A stretch of DNA of 64,000 nt from Lacunisphaera sp. GTDB taxonomy: Bacteria > Verrucomicrobiota > Verrucomicrobiia > Opitutales > Opitutaceae. The translations under genes and the position numbers were made by a program. The DNA is taken from assembly GCA_009695095.1 (NCBI GenBank), contig SIBQ01000010.1:20446-84445 (forward strand), given 5' to 3'. This document shows positions 17,037-26,991 of the stretch, piece after piece (position 1 is the first letter of the stretch; every line of letters starts with the position of its first letter). A model generated the notes under the pieces. That model was not told the DNA's origin. It made no database searches and saw only the letters and a program-made list of their open reading frames with translations.

Positions 17037-18407
17037 ATGAGCGCGCGGCGTTCTGCTTTCACCTCAGTGGCCGCCCTCATGGCTGCGGGCGCCGCATTCC
17101 TGACCGGCTGCGCCAGCCCGGCGCTGCCCGGGGAAAAAGCCGCCCGTGCCGACATGCGCGCGACGGGTGCCGCGCTCCTGGCTCAGGAAGGCCGGCCGGC
17201 GCTGCCCGTGCTGCGCGCCGAATCGCCGCCAGACGAATTCGTGCGCTATGCCGTTCTAAACCACCCCGCTGTCGCCGGCGCGTATTACGACTGGCGGGCG
17301 AGCGTCGAGGCGATCACCCCCGCCCGCTCGCTCCCGGAGCCGTCGCTCACCTTCGAGGCCGACATCGCAGACACGCTGATGGCGTTTATGCCGGGCCTGA
17401 TGTTCGACTTCATGGGCTCCGGTAAACGAGCCGCGATGGGTCGGGAGGCTGCTGCTGCCGCCAAGGTCGCCCGGCGCGGCTACATCTCAGTGGTCTTGAA
17501 CACTGCCACCGAGGTGCGGAAAGCATGGATCGAACTCGCATTCATTGATGAGGTCATCCGATTGCGCGAGACGTCGGTCGGCACACTCGAGCAATCACTC
17601 GAGATTGCCAACACCGACTACACGACCGGCCGCGGCATGGGCACGCTGGCTGATCAGGTCCGCATCACGAATGATATCGCCAAAGTGCAGAGCGAAGTGG
17701 ACACGCTCGCCGATCGCCGGACCGCCGCCCGCGCCCGATTCAAATCCGCCCTGGGGTTGGCGTCCGCCGATCCCGATCCCGCCTGGCCGCAGGCTGTGCT
17801 CTCGCCGACCGCCCTGCCCGGTGAAGATGAGCTCTGGCGCCGCGCCTCCGCGGCCAACGCCGAACTCGGCCGGATGCGCGCCATGGTCGAGATGGCAATC
17901 GCCGGGGTCGAAGTGGCGCGCAAGGCCGGCCGGCCCGATTTCACCCTCGGTGTGATGGCCGACCTCAAGGCCGACCCGCTCATGGTCCGGCCCACGGCCA
18001 CCCTCAAGCTGCCGGTCTGGCTCGAAAAGATCGCCGCCAGCATTGCCGCCGCGGAAGCCCGGCGCGACGCCAGTGTGGCGCGCGTCACGGCCGAGCAGCT
18101 CAACCTGGCGGCCGAACTCGCGCAGATGCTCTACATGGTGCGCGAGGCCGACCGCATGATCGCCTATATCGAGCAAACCGTCCTGCCGAACTTCGACCGC
18201 ACGATCGCGACAGTCGAGGCCGGTTATCAGTCGGGCATGACAAACCCCGGCATGATTCCCGAAACGCAGTTTATGGCGCTTGCCATGCGCCTGGAACGCG
18301 CCGCCGCCCTGCGCGAGCGCGAAACCGCCGTGACCGACCTGCTGTTGTTGACCGCCGACGTGGCCCCCGCCGCCCTCTCTGCCGTAGCGACGGCAAGCAC
18401 CCCCTGA
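17037..18407 (+). CDS. TolC-family outer-membrane efflux lipoprotein (CusC-like)
   Basis: 456 residues with a lipobox-like end to the signal peptide (AFLTGC). Two long helical repeats typical of OEP proteins follow (NTATEVRKAWIELAFIDEVI, and MLYMVREADRMIAYIEQTVL). It forms the outer-membrane channel of a tripartite RND pump, docking to the CusB-like adaptor encoded 11 bp downstream. MPG and Met-rich patches (LMAFMPGLMF, SGMTNPGMIP) are in keeping with copper/silver pumps but are not proof. Confidence 0.85.
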   Translation: MSARRSAFTSVAALMAAGAAFLTGCASPALPGEKAARADMRATGAALLAQEGRPALPVLRAESPPDEFVRYAVLNHPAVAGAYYDWRASVEAITPARSLPEPSLTFEADIADTLMAFMPGLMFDFMGSGKRAAMGREAAAAAKVARRGYISVVLNTATEVRKAWIELAFIDEVIRLRETSVGTLEQSLEIANTDYTTGRGMGTLADQVRITNDIAKVQSEVDTLADRRTAARARFKSALGLASADPDPAWPQAVLSPTALPGEDELWRRASAANAELGRMRAMVEMAIAGVEVARKAGRPDFTLGVMADLKADPLMVRPTATLKLPVWLEKIAASIAAAEARRDASVARVTAEQLNLAAELAQMLYMVREADRMIAYIEQTVLPNFDRTIATVEAGYQSGMTNPGMIPETQFMALAMRLERAAALRERETAVTDLLLLTADVAPAALSAVATASTP

Positions 18408-18418
18408 TCTTTACCACC

Positions 18419-20437
18419 ATGAATTCGCTTCTCCGTATTTTTGTCCTCACGCTCGCCGCCGGTTTGTTCGCCCTCATCGCCGAATCCGCCGAGCAGCTCT
18501 ACACCTGCGGCATGCACCCGCAGATCATCAAGAAGGAGCCCGGCAACTGCCCGATTTGCGGCATGAAGCTCACCCCCATCCGGGCCAACTCCTCCGGTGC
18601 GACGAGCGGCGAGCGCAAGATCAAGTATTACAAGTCATCAATGAATCCCGGCGAGGTCAGCGACAAGCCCGGCAAGGACTCGATGGGCATGGACTTGGTC
18701 GCGGTTTACGAGGGCGGCAACAATTCCGCCCAGACCATCCAGATTGATGCCGTTACCATCCAGCGCATGAACCTCAAGACCGGTCCTGTCACCCGCGGGC
18801 CCGTGCTCCGCGAGTTCCGCACCGTCGGCACCGTCGACTACAGCGAGTCGGGCTTGCGCGACATCACGATCAAATATGAGGGCTGGATCGAAAAGCTTTT
18901 CGTCAACTCCACCTGGGCGACCGTGAAAGCCGGCGACCCGCTGTTCGAAATGTATTCCCCCGATCTCTACAATGCGGAACTTAACTACCTCGTCGCCCTC
19001 CGCATGGAGGGTGCGGCCGGCGGACCACTCACTCGCGCCTCACTCGGCCGCCTGAAACTTTTCGACCTCCCCCCTGATCTTATCGCCGAACTCGCCCGCT
19101 CGGGCGAGGCGCCGCGCACCTTCGTGTTCCGCGCCCCGGCCGCTGGCATGGTCATCGAGAAAATGGCGGTCGCCGGGCAGATGATGAAGCCCGGCGAACG
19201 CCTCTACCGGCTGGCCGACCTCTCGTCGGTCTGGGTGCTCGCGCAGGTTTACGAGCAGGATCTGCCGTTCGTGCGCGCCGGGCAGAACGCGACGGTGCGG
19301 GTGACTTATGGGCCGGAACGCATGCTCGAGGGCAAAGTCGAAACCCTCCTGCCGCAGGTCGAGGAACAGACGCGCACCGCCACCGCGCGCATCGTGCTGC
19401 CCAACCCTGACGGCACGCTGCGCCCCGGCATGTTCGTCGATGTGCGTTTCGTGGCCAGGCTGGCGGACGAAGCTGTGCTCGTGCCCGATCTGGCCGTGCT
19501 GCGCAGCGGCGAGCACAATACCGTTTTCATCGCGAACCCCGATGGCACGTTCGAGCCCCGCGATGTGCGGCTTGGCGTGCGCTCGCAGGGCAATCTCTAC
19601 CAGGTGCTTGATGGCCTCGCCGCCGGCGAACGCGTCGTCACCTCGGGACAGTTCATGCTCGATTCCGAGAGCCAGTTGCGCGACGCTATCCAGAAGATGC
19701 TGCAATCGTCCGGGGCGGTCACCCCGCCGGCCGCGGCACCGGCCCGATCGACCGGCCCCGGGGTGATCGGCATGAATGACTCGTCAGCCCTGCCGGAATC
19801 CGCCCGGACCCGCTTGCAGGAACTGGCCGGCACCACCATTGAGGGAGCCGAGGCGCTGGCGGCAGACGACCTGGCCCGCTATCAGAAATCCCTCCCGGCC
19901 ATGCGGCAGGCACTGGCGGCATTTTTTGACAGCTATGAGCACGCGACCCATGGACCGCTCGTCAAATTCAAGGATGCCTTGCCCGACCGCGAAGACCTCA
20001 AGGCCGCGCAGCGCGACTTCGCCTACTTCAGCACCGCCGTGACCGACCTCGTCCGGGAGAACCACCTGCACCATGCAGCCGGACTGCACATCTTCCAATG
20101 CCCGATGGCCCCCGGCATCGGCACCGGCCGCTGGCTGCAGCGCTCAGATAAAATCAAGAACCCCTTCTACGGTTCCGGCATGCTCGATTGCGGCGAGGAA
20201 ATCGATACGCCCGCGACCCCTGAAAAACCGGCGGTCGTGCATGGTGCACACGGTGGCGGCATGGCGGCGCTGCCGCCCGGCCATACGCCCATCGACGACC
20301 TGTCCGTCGCCGCCTACCTGCTGGCACTGCCGAATCCCAAAGCCGCTGCCGCCAATGCGGGCGGCACCTGTGGTAGTTGTGGCATGAGTGAGGCGGCCAT
20401 GGCCGCGGGCGAACCGTGCGAAACCGGCACCCAGTAA
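18419..20437 (+). CDS. RND efflux periplasmic adaptor (CusB-like) with metal-binding domains at both ends
   Basis: 672 residues, longer than typical CusB (about 400). After a signal peptide come two heavy-metal-binding modules: YTCGMHPQIIKKEPGNCPIC (about 28-47) and a KYYKSSMNPGEVS/SMGMDLV version (about 68-94). The HlyD-type core follows (IKYEGWIEKLFVNSTW; FRAPAAGMVIEKMAVAGQMM; ADLSSVWVLAQVYEQDLPFV). A C-terminal helical DUF3347-like region (DLARYQKSLPAMRQALAAFF, IFQCPMAPG) ends in a Cys-rich tail (GGTCGSCGM). The extra domains probably collect Cu(I)/Ag(I) in the periplasm and hand it to the CusA-like pump. Confidence 0.88.
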   Translation: MNSLLRIFVLTLAAGLFALIAESAEQLYTCGMHPQIIKKEPGNCPICGMKLTPIRANSSGATSGERKIKYYKSSMNPGEVSDKPGKDSMGMDLVAVYEGGNNSAQTIQIDAVTIQRMNLKTGPVTRGPVLREFRTVGTVDYSESGLRDITIKYEGWIEKLFVNSTWATVKAGDPLFEMYSPDLYNAELNYLVALRMEGAAGGPLTRASLGRLKLFDLPPDLIAELARSGEAPRTFVFRAPAAGMVIEKMAVAGQMMKPGERLYRLADLSSVWVLAQVYEQDLPFVRAGQNATVRVTYGPERMLEGKVETLLPQVEEQTRTATARIVLPNPDGTLRPGMFVDVRFVARLADEAVLVPDLAVLRSGEHNTVFIANPDGTFEPRDVRLGVRSQGNLYQVLDGLAAGERVVTSGQFMLDSESQLRDAIQKMLQSSGAVTPPAAAPARSTGPGVIGMNDSSALPESARTRLQELAGTTIEGAEALAADDLARYQKSLPAMRQALAAFFDSYEHATHGPLVKFKDALPDREDLKAAQRDFAYFSTAVTDLVRENHLHHAAGLHIFQCPMAPGIGTGRWLQRSDKIKNPFYGSGMLDCGEEIDTPATPEKPAVVHGAHGGGMAALPPGHTPIDDLSVAAYLLALPNPKAAAANAGGTCGSCGMSEAAMAAGEPCETGTQ

Positions 20438-20467
20438 ACCGCCAGCAATTTTCAAACTCTCCGCCGC

Positions 20468-23400
20468 ATGCTCATTCGCCTCATCGATTTTTCCCTGAAG
20501 AACAAGTTTCTTGTCCTCGCCGCGACTGCGGCGCTGATACTGGGCGGTGTTTATGCGTTGAAGAAAATTCCGCTCGACGCGATCCCCGACCCGTCCGACA
20601 CGCAGGTTATCGTCTACACTGAATGGCCGGGCCAGGCGCCGCAGATCGTGCAGGATCAGGTCACCTACCCCATCACCACGAAGATGCTCTCGGTGCCCGC
20701 CGCCAAGGTCGTGCGCGGCTACTCGTTCTACGGCTTCTCGTTTGTGTATGTCATTTTTGAGGACGGAACCGATCCCTACTGGGCGCGCAGCCGGGTGCTC
20801 GAATACCTGAACGGTCTCCAGGGCGGCCTGCCGGCCGGCGTCTCGCCGCGCCTCGGTCCGGACGCGACCGGCGTGGGCTGGGCGTTCCTGTATTCGCTCA
20901 ACTCGAAGAAACACGACCTCGCCGAACTGCGCACGATGCAGGACTGGTTCCTGCGCTATCAACTCTCCAGCGTCGAAGGCGTGGCGGAGGTGGCGTCGGT
21001 CGGCGGACATGTGAAGCAATACCAGGTCACCGTCGATCCGCACCGTCTCCACGCCTACAATCTTTCCATCAGCGAGGTCGCCATGGCCGTGCAGAAGAGC
21101 AACAGCGAGGTTGGCGGCCGCTCGATTGAGATGGGCGAAAAAGAGTTCATTCTCCGCGTCCGCGGTTACGCGCAGGGCGTCGAGGATTTCCGCAAGATCG
21201 CCGTCGGCCGCGGCCCCGGCGGCACGCCTGTCCTGCTGGGCGAGGTGGCCAACGTCCAGGTCGGCCCCGACATGCGCCGCGGCATCGCGGAGCTGAACGG
21301 CGAGGGCGAGACGGTCGGCGGCATCGTGGTGGTGCGCTACGGCGTGGACACCCGCCAGGTCATCCAGGGGGTGAAGGCCCGGCTTGATCAGGCGATGAAA
21401 AGCCTGCCGGAGGGCGTGGAATACACCATCGTCTATGATCGCACCGCACTCATTGACCGCGCGGTGAAGACACTCGAGGAAAAGCTCATTGAGGAGAGCC
21501 TTGTGGTCGCGCTGGTGTGCCTCCTCTTCCTGCTGCATTTCCGCAGCGCGCTCGTGGCTATCGTCATCCTGCCCGTCGCCGTGCTGGTCTCGTTCATCAT
21601 CATGAACACGCAGGGCCTCAGCTCGAACATCATGTCGCTCGGCGGTATCGCCATCGCCATCGGCGCGATGGTGGACGCCGTGATCATCATGATCGAGAAC
21701 GCCCACAAGCACCTGGAGCGCGACGGCGGGAAGAAACCGCATTGGGATATCATCCGCGACGCCTCCATTGAGGTCGGCCCTACGCTGTTCTACTCGCTGC
21801 TAGTCATTACGGTGTCGTTCCTGCCGGTGTTCACGCTGCAGGCGCAGGAGGGCCGGTTGTTCAAGCCGCTGGCGTTCACCAAGACCTACTCGATGGCGGC
21901 CGCGGCGCTTCTCTCCATTACGCTGGCGCCCGTGCTCATGGGATTCTTCATCCGCGGCCGCATCCCGGCCGAGGAGAAAAACCCGGTGAATCGCTTCCTC
22001 ATCTGGCTCTATCACCCGATGATCGACCTGGTCATCAAGTTCCGCTGGGCGGTCATCATCGGCGCCGCGGCGATTGTCGCCTGGGTGTTTTTCCCGTGGA
22101 ACGCCCTGATCGTTTCCCGGCTGCCCGAGGGTGGCGTGAAAAATCTCGCCGCCAAATTCAACTGGGCATTCCCCTATCAGAACCTGGGCTCCGAGTTCAT
22201 GCCGCCACTCTATGAGGGCGACCTGCTCTACATGCCGACCACCTTCCCGGGCATTTCCCCCACCAAGGCGCGCGAGGTTCTCCAGCAGACCGACCGGATG
22301 ATTCGCGCCTTCCCCGAGGTGCACCACGTCTTCGGCAAGATGGGCCGCGCCGAAACCGCCACCGACCCCGCGCCGATGGACATGATTGAAACCACCATCA
22401 TGCTCAAGCCCGAGGACGAGTGGCCCGCCGCCGACATCATGGACCTGGAGGGGAAGGTCATTGCCCACCGCCGCCGCACGCCCGACGAACTGGTCTCCGC
22501 GCTGAACACCGCCGTCCAGATCCCCGGCCTGACCAACGCCTGGACGATGCCCATCAAGACCCGCATCGACATGCTCGCCACCGGCATCAAGACCCCCGTC
22601 GGCATCAAGGTCGCCGGGCCCAACCTCGCCGAGCTGGAACGCATCGCCGGCCAGATCGAGGCGCTCATCCACCGCGTGCCCGGCACGGGCAGTGTCTTCG
22701 CCGAGCGCGTCATGGGCGGCAACTACGTCGAGTTCGACATCGATCGCGACGCCATCGCCCGTTACGGCCTGACGATCGGCGACGTCCAGGAGGTCCTCCA
22801 GGTTGCCCTCGGCGGCATGCCGCTTACCACCACCGTCGAGGGCCTCGAACGCTATGGCGTCATCCTCCGCTACGACCGCGACTACCGCGAGAACCTCGAG
22901 GCGCTGCGTAACATCGTGATTCCTGTGAAATCCGCCGGTGTTTCCGCCGCGATGGCCGGCGGCACCTCCGGACTGATGGCGCAGGTGCCGCTCAGCCAGC
23001 TGGCCAAGGTGCGCGTGGTCGCCGCGCCAATGGGCGTGAAAAGCGAGGGCGCCGTGCCTAACGCCTGGATTTATGTCGACGTACAGGGCGCGGATCTTGG
23101 CGGCTATGTGCATCGTGCGCAGCAGACCGTCAACGACGCCCTGCGCAGCGGCGAACTCAAGGTGCCCGCCGGCTACCGCATCTTCTGGAGCGGCCAGTTC
23201 GAATACATGCAGCGCGCCCAGCAGCGCCTCCGGCTCGTGATCCCGCTCACCCTACTCATCATCATCTTTATCATCTACCTCAACACCAAGTCGTGGATCA
23301 AGACCGCCATCGTGCTCCTCGCCGTGCCGTTCTCCCTCGTCGGCGCCTTCTGGATGATCTACCTGTTTGACTACAACATGAGCGTGGCCGTCTGGGTCGG

Positions 23401-23791
23401 CATCATCGCGCTGGCCGGGCTCGATGCCGAGACGGGCGTCGTCATGCTCCTCTACCTCGACCTCGCCTACGACGACTGGAAAAAGACCGGCCGGCTCAAC
23501 ACCACCGCCAACCTCCGCGACGCCATCTACCACGGCGCGGTGAAGCGCGTCCGCCCGAAGGCCATGACTGCCGCCGTCATCATCGCCGGCCTCATGCCGA
23601 TCCTCTGGAGCCACGGTGCCGGGGCCGACGTGATGAAGCGCATCGCCACCCCCATGATCGGCGGGGTCGTCACCTCCACGCTGATGGAGCTGCTTGTCTA
23701 TCCCGCCATCTTTTACGTGTGGCGCCGCCGCGGCCTCGCCGCTCTGCTGCCGCCTTCGTCCCCCTCGGTTCAACCCGCGCTTTCCTCATGA
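20468..23791 (+). CDS. cusA: CusA-type heavy-metal RND efflux pump
   Basis: 1107 residues, twelve-span inner-membrane proton antiporter of the HME-RND group. The start (LKNKFLVLAATAALILGG, PLDAIPDPSDTQVIVYTEWP) is diagnostic. The three methionines that bind Cu(I)/Ag(I) in E. coli CusA (573, 623, 672) align with Met578 (EFMPPLYEGDLLYMP), Met639 (PMDMIETTI) and Met702 (IDMLATGI), so monovalent copper or silver is the expected substrate rather than Co/Zn/Ni. A transmembrane acidic segment, GGIAIAIGAMVDAVIIMIEN, is present. It lies 30 bp after the adaptor gene and overlaps the next start by ATGA. Confidence 0.95.
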   Translation: MLIRLIDFSLKNKFLVLAATAALILGGVYALKKIPLDAIPDPSDTQVIVYTEWPGQAPQIVQDQVTYPITTKMLSVPAAKVVRGYSFYGFSFVYVIFEDGTDPYWARSRVLEYLNGLQGGLPAGVSPRLGPDATGVGWAFLYSLNSKKHDLAELRTMQDWFLRYQLSSVEGVAEVASVGGHVKQYQVTVDPHRLHAYNLSISEVAMAVQKSNSEVGGRSIEMGEKEFILRVRGYAQGVEDFRKIAVGRGPGGTPVLLGEVANVQVGPDMRRGIAELNGEGETVGGIVVVRYGVDTRQVIQGVKARLDQAMKSLPEGVEYTIVYDRTALIDRAVKTLEEKLIEESLVVALVCLLFLLHFRSALVAIVILPVAVLVSFIIMNTQGLSSNIMSLGGIAIAIGAMVDAVIIMIENAHKHLERDGGKKPHWDIIRDASIEVGPTLFYSLLVITVSFLPVFTLQAQEGRLFKPLAFTKTYSMAAAALLSITLAPVLMGFFIRGRIPAEEKNPVNRFLIWLYHPMIDLVIKFRWAVIIGAAAIVAWVFFPWNALIVSRLPEGGVKNLAAKFNWAFPYQNLGSEFMPPLYEGDLLYMPTTFPGISPTKAREVLQQTDRMIRAFPEVHHVFGKMGRAETATDPAPMDMIETTIMLKPEDEWPAADIMDLEGKVIAHRRRTPDELVSALNTAVQIPGLTNAWTMPIKTRIDMLATGIKTPVGIKVAGPNLAELERIAGQIEALIHRVPGTGSVFAERVMGGNYVEFDIDRDAIARYGLTIGDVQEVLQVALGGMPLTTTVEGLERYGVILRYDRDYRENLEALRNIVIPVKSAGVSAAMAGGTSGLMAQVPLSQLAKVRVVAAPMGVKSEGAVPNAWIYVDVQGADLGGYVHRAQQTVNDALRSGELKVPAGYRIFWSGQFEYMQRAQQRLRLVIPLTLLIIIFIIYLNTKSWIKTAIVLLAVPFSLVGAFWMIYLFDYNMSVAVWVGIIALAGLDAETGVVMLLYLDLAYDDWKKTGRLNTTANLRDAIYHGAVKRVRPKAMTAAVIIAGLMPILWSHGAGADVMKRIATPMIGGVVTSTLMELLVYPAIFYVWRRRGLAALLPPSSPSVQPALSS

Positions 23792-24021
23792 ACCCTGACG
23801 AACCGCCCCGCTCCGACGAGATCTGCGTGGTATGTGGCAAGGACACAGCCGGGGGCCGAGGCTTCATGGCTCTCCACCTCGCAGGCCGTCTTATCGCACT
23901 CTGCTGCCCGCAGTGTCAGAAGGTTTATCAGGAAAACCCTTCACACCATACGCTACGCCAGCAAACCCGGGAGAGCATTAGCGACATCGAACACAAGTTA
24001 GGCTGGCACAATCCCAAGTAA
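23788..24021 (+). CDS. Small cytoplasmic zinc-ribbon/TRASH-like protein
   Basis: 77 residues, start ATG overlapping the cusA stop (ATGA at 23788-23791). It contains CVVCGKDTAGG and LIALCCPQCQKVYQENP, two pairs of cysteines in a treble-clef-like spacing, and no signal peptide. Translational coupling to the pump suggests a cytoplasmic metal-handling role, for example delivery to the pump or to the neighbouring ATPase. I do not recognise a characterised family member. Confidence 0.7.
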   Translation: MNPDEPPRSDEICVVCGKDTAGGRGFMALHLAGRLIALCCPQCQKVYQENPSHHTLRQQTRESISDIEHKLGWHNPK

Positions 24022-24049
24022 GCCCATCCACCCAAGACACCCTCTCAAT

Positions 24050-24445
24050 TTGAAATCCCGATATCTCCTCCTCCCGCTGCTGGCGCTTGCCGCCTGCTTC
24101 GCGTCCAGTTGCTCCTACTTCACCCGCCAGGAATCCAAGCACACCACTCCGGCCCCGTCCGCGGCCGGACGGCTCGCCGAGCCCACCGACCAGGACGCGG
24201 CTTGGCTGGCGAAAGCCCGCGCCGATTACCCGCTCAAGACCTGCGTGGTCTCGAACGAGGAGCTCGGCGGAATGGGCGGCGCCAGCGACCGCATCTACCG
24301 CCAGGCCGGCCAGCCCGACCGGCTCGTGCGCTTTTGTTGCGAGTCCTGCCTCGATGACTTCAACAAGGACCCGGTCAAATACCTGAAACTGATCGACGCC
24401 CCGGCCATCGCGACGGCCCAACATGCGGCCAAACCTCATCACTGA
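24050..24445 (+). CDS. Lipoprotein with cysteine (TRASH/YHS-like) motif, paralogue of 16674-17033
   Basis: 131 residues starting at TTG 24050 (no in-frame ATG nearby gives the signal peptide). The signal peptide ends in a lipobox-like CFASSC. The mature domain, YPLKTCVVSNEELGG with DRLVRFCCESCLDDFNKDP, closely parallels the protein at 16674-17033, and the tail is His-rich (AAKPHH). The pair of paralogues brackets the RND genes, consistent with a gene duplication inside one metal-resistance operon. The likely role is periplasmic metal binding. Confidence 0.68.
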   Translation: MKSRYLLLPLLALAACFASSCSYFTRQESKHTTPAPSAAGRLAEPTDQDAAWLAKARADYPLKTCVVSNEELGGMGGASDRIYRQAGQPDRLVRFCCESCLDDFNKDPVKYLKLIDAPAIATAQHAAKPHH

Positions 24446-24582
24446 GCCGTCGCGCCCTTCACCTACCCATGCCGGCCCGCACTGCCGTGCCGCGCCATTA
24501 CGAAAACGCCCTGCTGGCCCGCGTCTTTTGGGATTACAGTCGCGCCCTACTTCGCGCAAAAAATACTATCCGATTCGCAGCC

Positions 24583-26857
24583 ATGAAACACTCGCACTCC
24601 CACCAGCACGGCGATCACCACCACGTTGACGTCCAGCCGGCGGAGAATGCGAAATATTATTGCCCGATGTGCGAGGGCGTGGTGTCCGACCAACCCGGTG
24701 ACTGCCCGAAGTGCGGCATGACCCTGGAACGGAATCCCGCGTGGGTCGCACCCGCCGCGGGCCAGACGATCTACGCCTGCCCGATGCACCCGCAGATCGA
24801 GCAGGACCATCCCGGGGCCTGTCCTATCTGCGGGATGGCCCTCGAACCGAAAACCGCCGTCGCCGGTGAGGCAGAGGAGGAGAATGCCGAACTGCGTGAC
24901 ATGACGCGCCGGCTCTGGATCGGCGCCAGCCTAGCTCTGCCCGTTTTTCTGTTCGGCATGGCCCATTTCGTGCCCGCGGTCGCGGATATGCCGCTCAGCC
25001 GCTGGGTGCAGTTTCTCCTCTCCACCCCGGTGGTGCTCTGGGCCGGCTGGCCCTTTTTTGTGCGCGGGGCCAAGTCGCTGCGCTCCGGTCACTGGAACAT
25101 GTTCACCTTGATTGCGCTCGGCGACGGCGCCGCTTGGCTTTACAGCCTCGTCGCGTTTTTCCTGCCCGGGTGGTTCCCCGCCGGTATGAAGCGTCACGGT
25201 GGGGTGGATCTCTATTTCGAAGCCGCCTCCGTCATCATCGTGCTCGTGCTGGTCGGCCAGGTGCTCGAATTACGCGCCCTCGAGCGCGATCAAGGCGCTC
25301 CTCAATCTCGCCCCGCCCACCGCGATCCGCCTCGAGGGTTCCGCCGAGCGGGAGATCCCCCTCGCCGAGGTGCTCGCGGGCGACCGGCTGCGTGTCCGAC
25401 CCGGCGCGCGTGTGCCGGTGGATGGGGTCATCGAGGAGGGTTCGTCCTCCATCGATGAGTCCATGATCACCGGCGAGTCGCTGCCGGTGGAAAAAAAGAC
25501 CGGTGACCGCGTGACCGGCGGCACCGTCAACGGCACCGGCGGCTTTGTCTTCCGCGCGGACAAGGTCGGCGCCGATTCCCTGCTCGCCCGCATCGTGCAC
25601 ATGGTCGCCGACGCCCAGCGCAGCCGCGCCCCGATCCAGGGCCTGGTGGACCGCGTCTCCACGATCTTCGTGCCCGCCGTGCTAGTTGCCGCCCTCCTCA
25701 CGTTCCTGATCTGGTTTTTCGCCGGCCTCGAACCCCGGCTGACCTACGCCATCGTCAATTCGGTCGCCGTGCTGATCATCGCATGCCCCTGCGCTCTCGG
25801 GCTTGCTACGCCCATGTCCATCATGGTCGGCGTCGGCCGCGGCGCCCAGGAGGGCGTGCTCGTGAAAAACGCCGAGGCGCTCGAATTGTTGGGCAAGGTC
25901 ACCTGACTCGTCGTGGACAAGACCGGGACGCTCACCGAGGGCCGCCCGGCGCTCACCGACGTGATCCCGGTTGCGGGCTTCGACGAGGCCGGCCTGCTCA
26001 CGCTTGCGGCCACCGTTGAGCGTGCCTCCGAGCATCCGCTCGCCGCCGCCATCGTACGCGGCGCCGAGGCGCGCAAACTCACGCTGCCTGCCATCGCTGA
26101 TTTCCGTTCCATAACCGCCGGCGGTGTCGCCGGCCGCGTGAACAACCGCACTGTGCTCGTCGGCAATCTCAAGTTCCTCGCCGCCGAGGGCGTCGAGGTG
26201 CCGGCCGCGCTCACCGAGCGCGCTGCCGCGTTGCAGGCCGGGGGCAAAACCGTGCTTTTTGTTTCGGTGGACGGACGCGCGGCCGGTCTGCTGGCTGTGG
26301 CCGATCCCATCAAGGCGTCCACCCCCGAGGCCATTGCCCAGCTGCATAACCTCGGCGTGAAACTCGTCATGGCCACCGGCGACAACCGGGCCACGGCGGA
26401 GAGTGTCGCGCGGAAACTCGGCCTGGATGAGTTCGAGGCCGAGGTCGATCCCGCGGACAAGATCAAACGGGTCAAGGCCCTCCAGGCTTCCGGCGCGCGC
26501 GTCGCCATGGCCGGCGACGGGGTCAACGACGCCCCCGCGCTCGCTGCAGCCGATGTCGGCATCGCCATGGGCACCGGCACCGACGTGGCGATGGAGAGCG
26601 CGGGAGTTACCCTCGTGAAGGGCGACCTGCGCGGCATTGCCAAGGCAATCCACCTTTCCCGCGCCACGATAGGCAACATCCGGCAAAACCTGTTCTTCGC
26701 CTTCGTCTACAACGCCCTCGGCGTCCCGCTCGCCGCCGGCGTGCTTTTCCCGTCCTTCGGCCTTCTGCTCAACCCGATGATCGCGGGTTTGGCGATGTCC
26801 TTCAGCAGCGTCTCGGTCATCACCAACGCCCTGCGCCTGCGCCGTGTGCGGCTCTGA
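24583..26857 (+). pseudogene. copA: Copper-translocating P1B-type ATPase, frameshifted and with an in-frame TGA
   Basis: The N-terminus from ATG 24583 is His-rich (HSHSHQHGDHHH) and carries two heavy-metal modules (YYCPMCEGVVSDQPGDCPKC; YACPMHPQI...CPICGM), then membrane helices to [13 protein letters not shown]. The frame breaks near 25270-25290, where a short stretch not divisible by three appears lost. It resumes in another frame with [19 protein letters not shown] and the ion-binding [15 protein letters not shown] at 25904-25906 then interrupts K-V-T-stop-L-V-V just before the phosphorylation motif DKTGT. The remainder ([23 protein letters not shown]) is intact to 26857. Two independent lesions in an otherwise complete gene point to recent inactivation or to sequence errors. 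Confidence 0.88.
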
Positions 26858-26991
26858 CGGTGGCACGGCGGATTGTGCGGCCGGGCGGCGATTTTTGGTA
26901 CCCCGTTGCAGATCCCGCGGTTTCCACCCCTCCCACGGCCAATTTCAGGTTCCACTTCCTACGGAATCTCCCCTATGTTGGTGATCTCCCT

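Noticed and set aside
20144..21742. 532-codon minus-strand open frame opposite the CusB/CusA-like genes
   Set aside because: Composition typical of antisense frames (His/Asp/Ala/Arg-rich); no recognisable domain.
25904..25906. In-frame TGA in the copper ATPase as selenocysteine
   Set aside because: P1B ATPases have no Sec or Cys at this site, no SECIS-like hairpin is evident, and the gene also has a frameshift.
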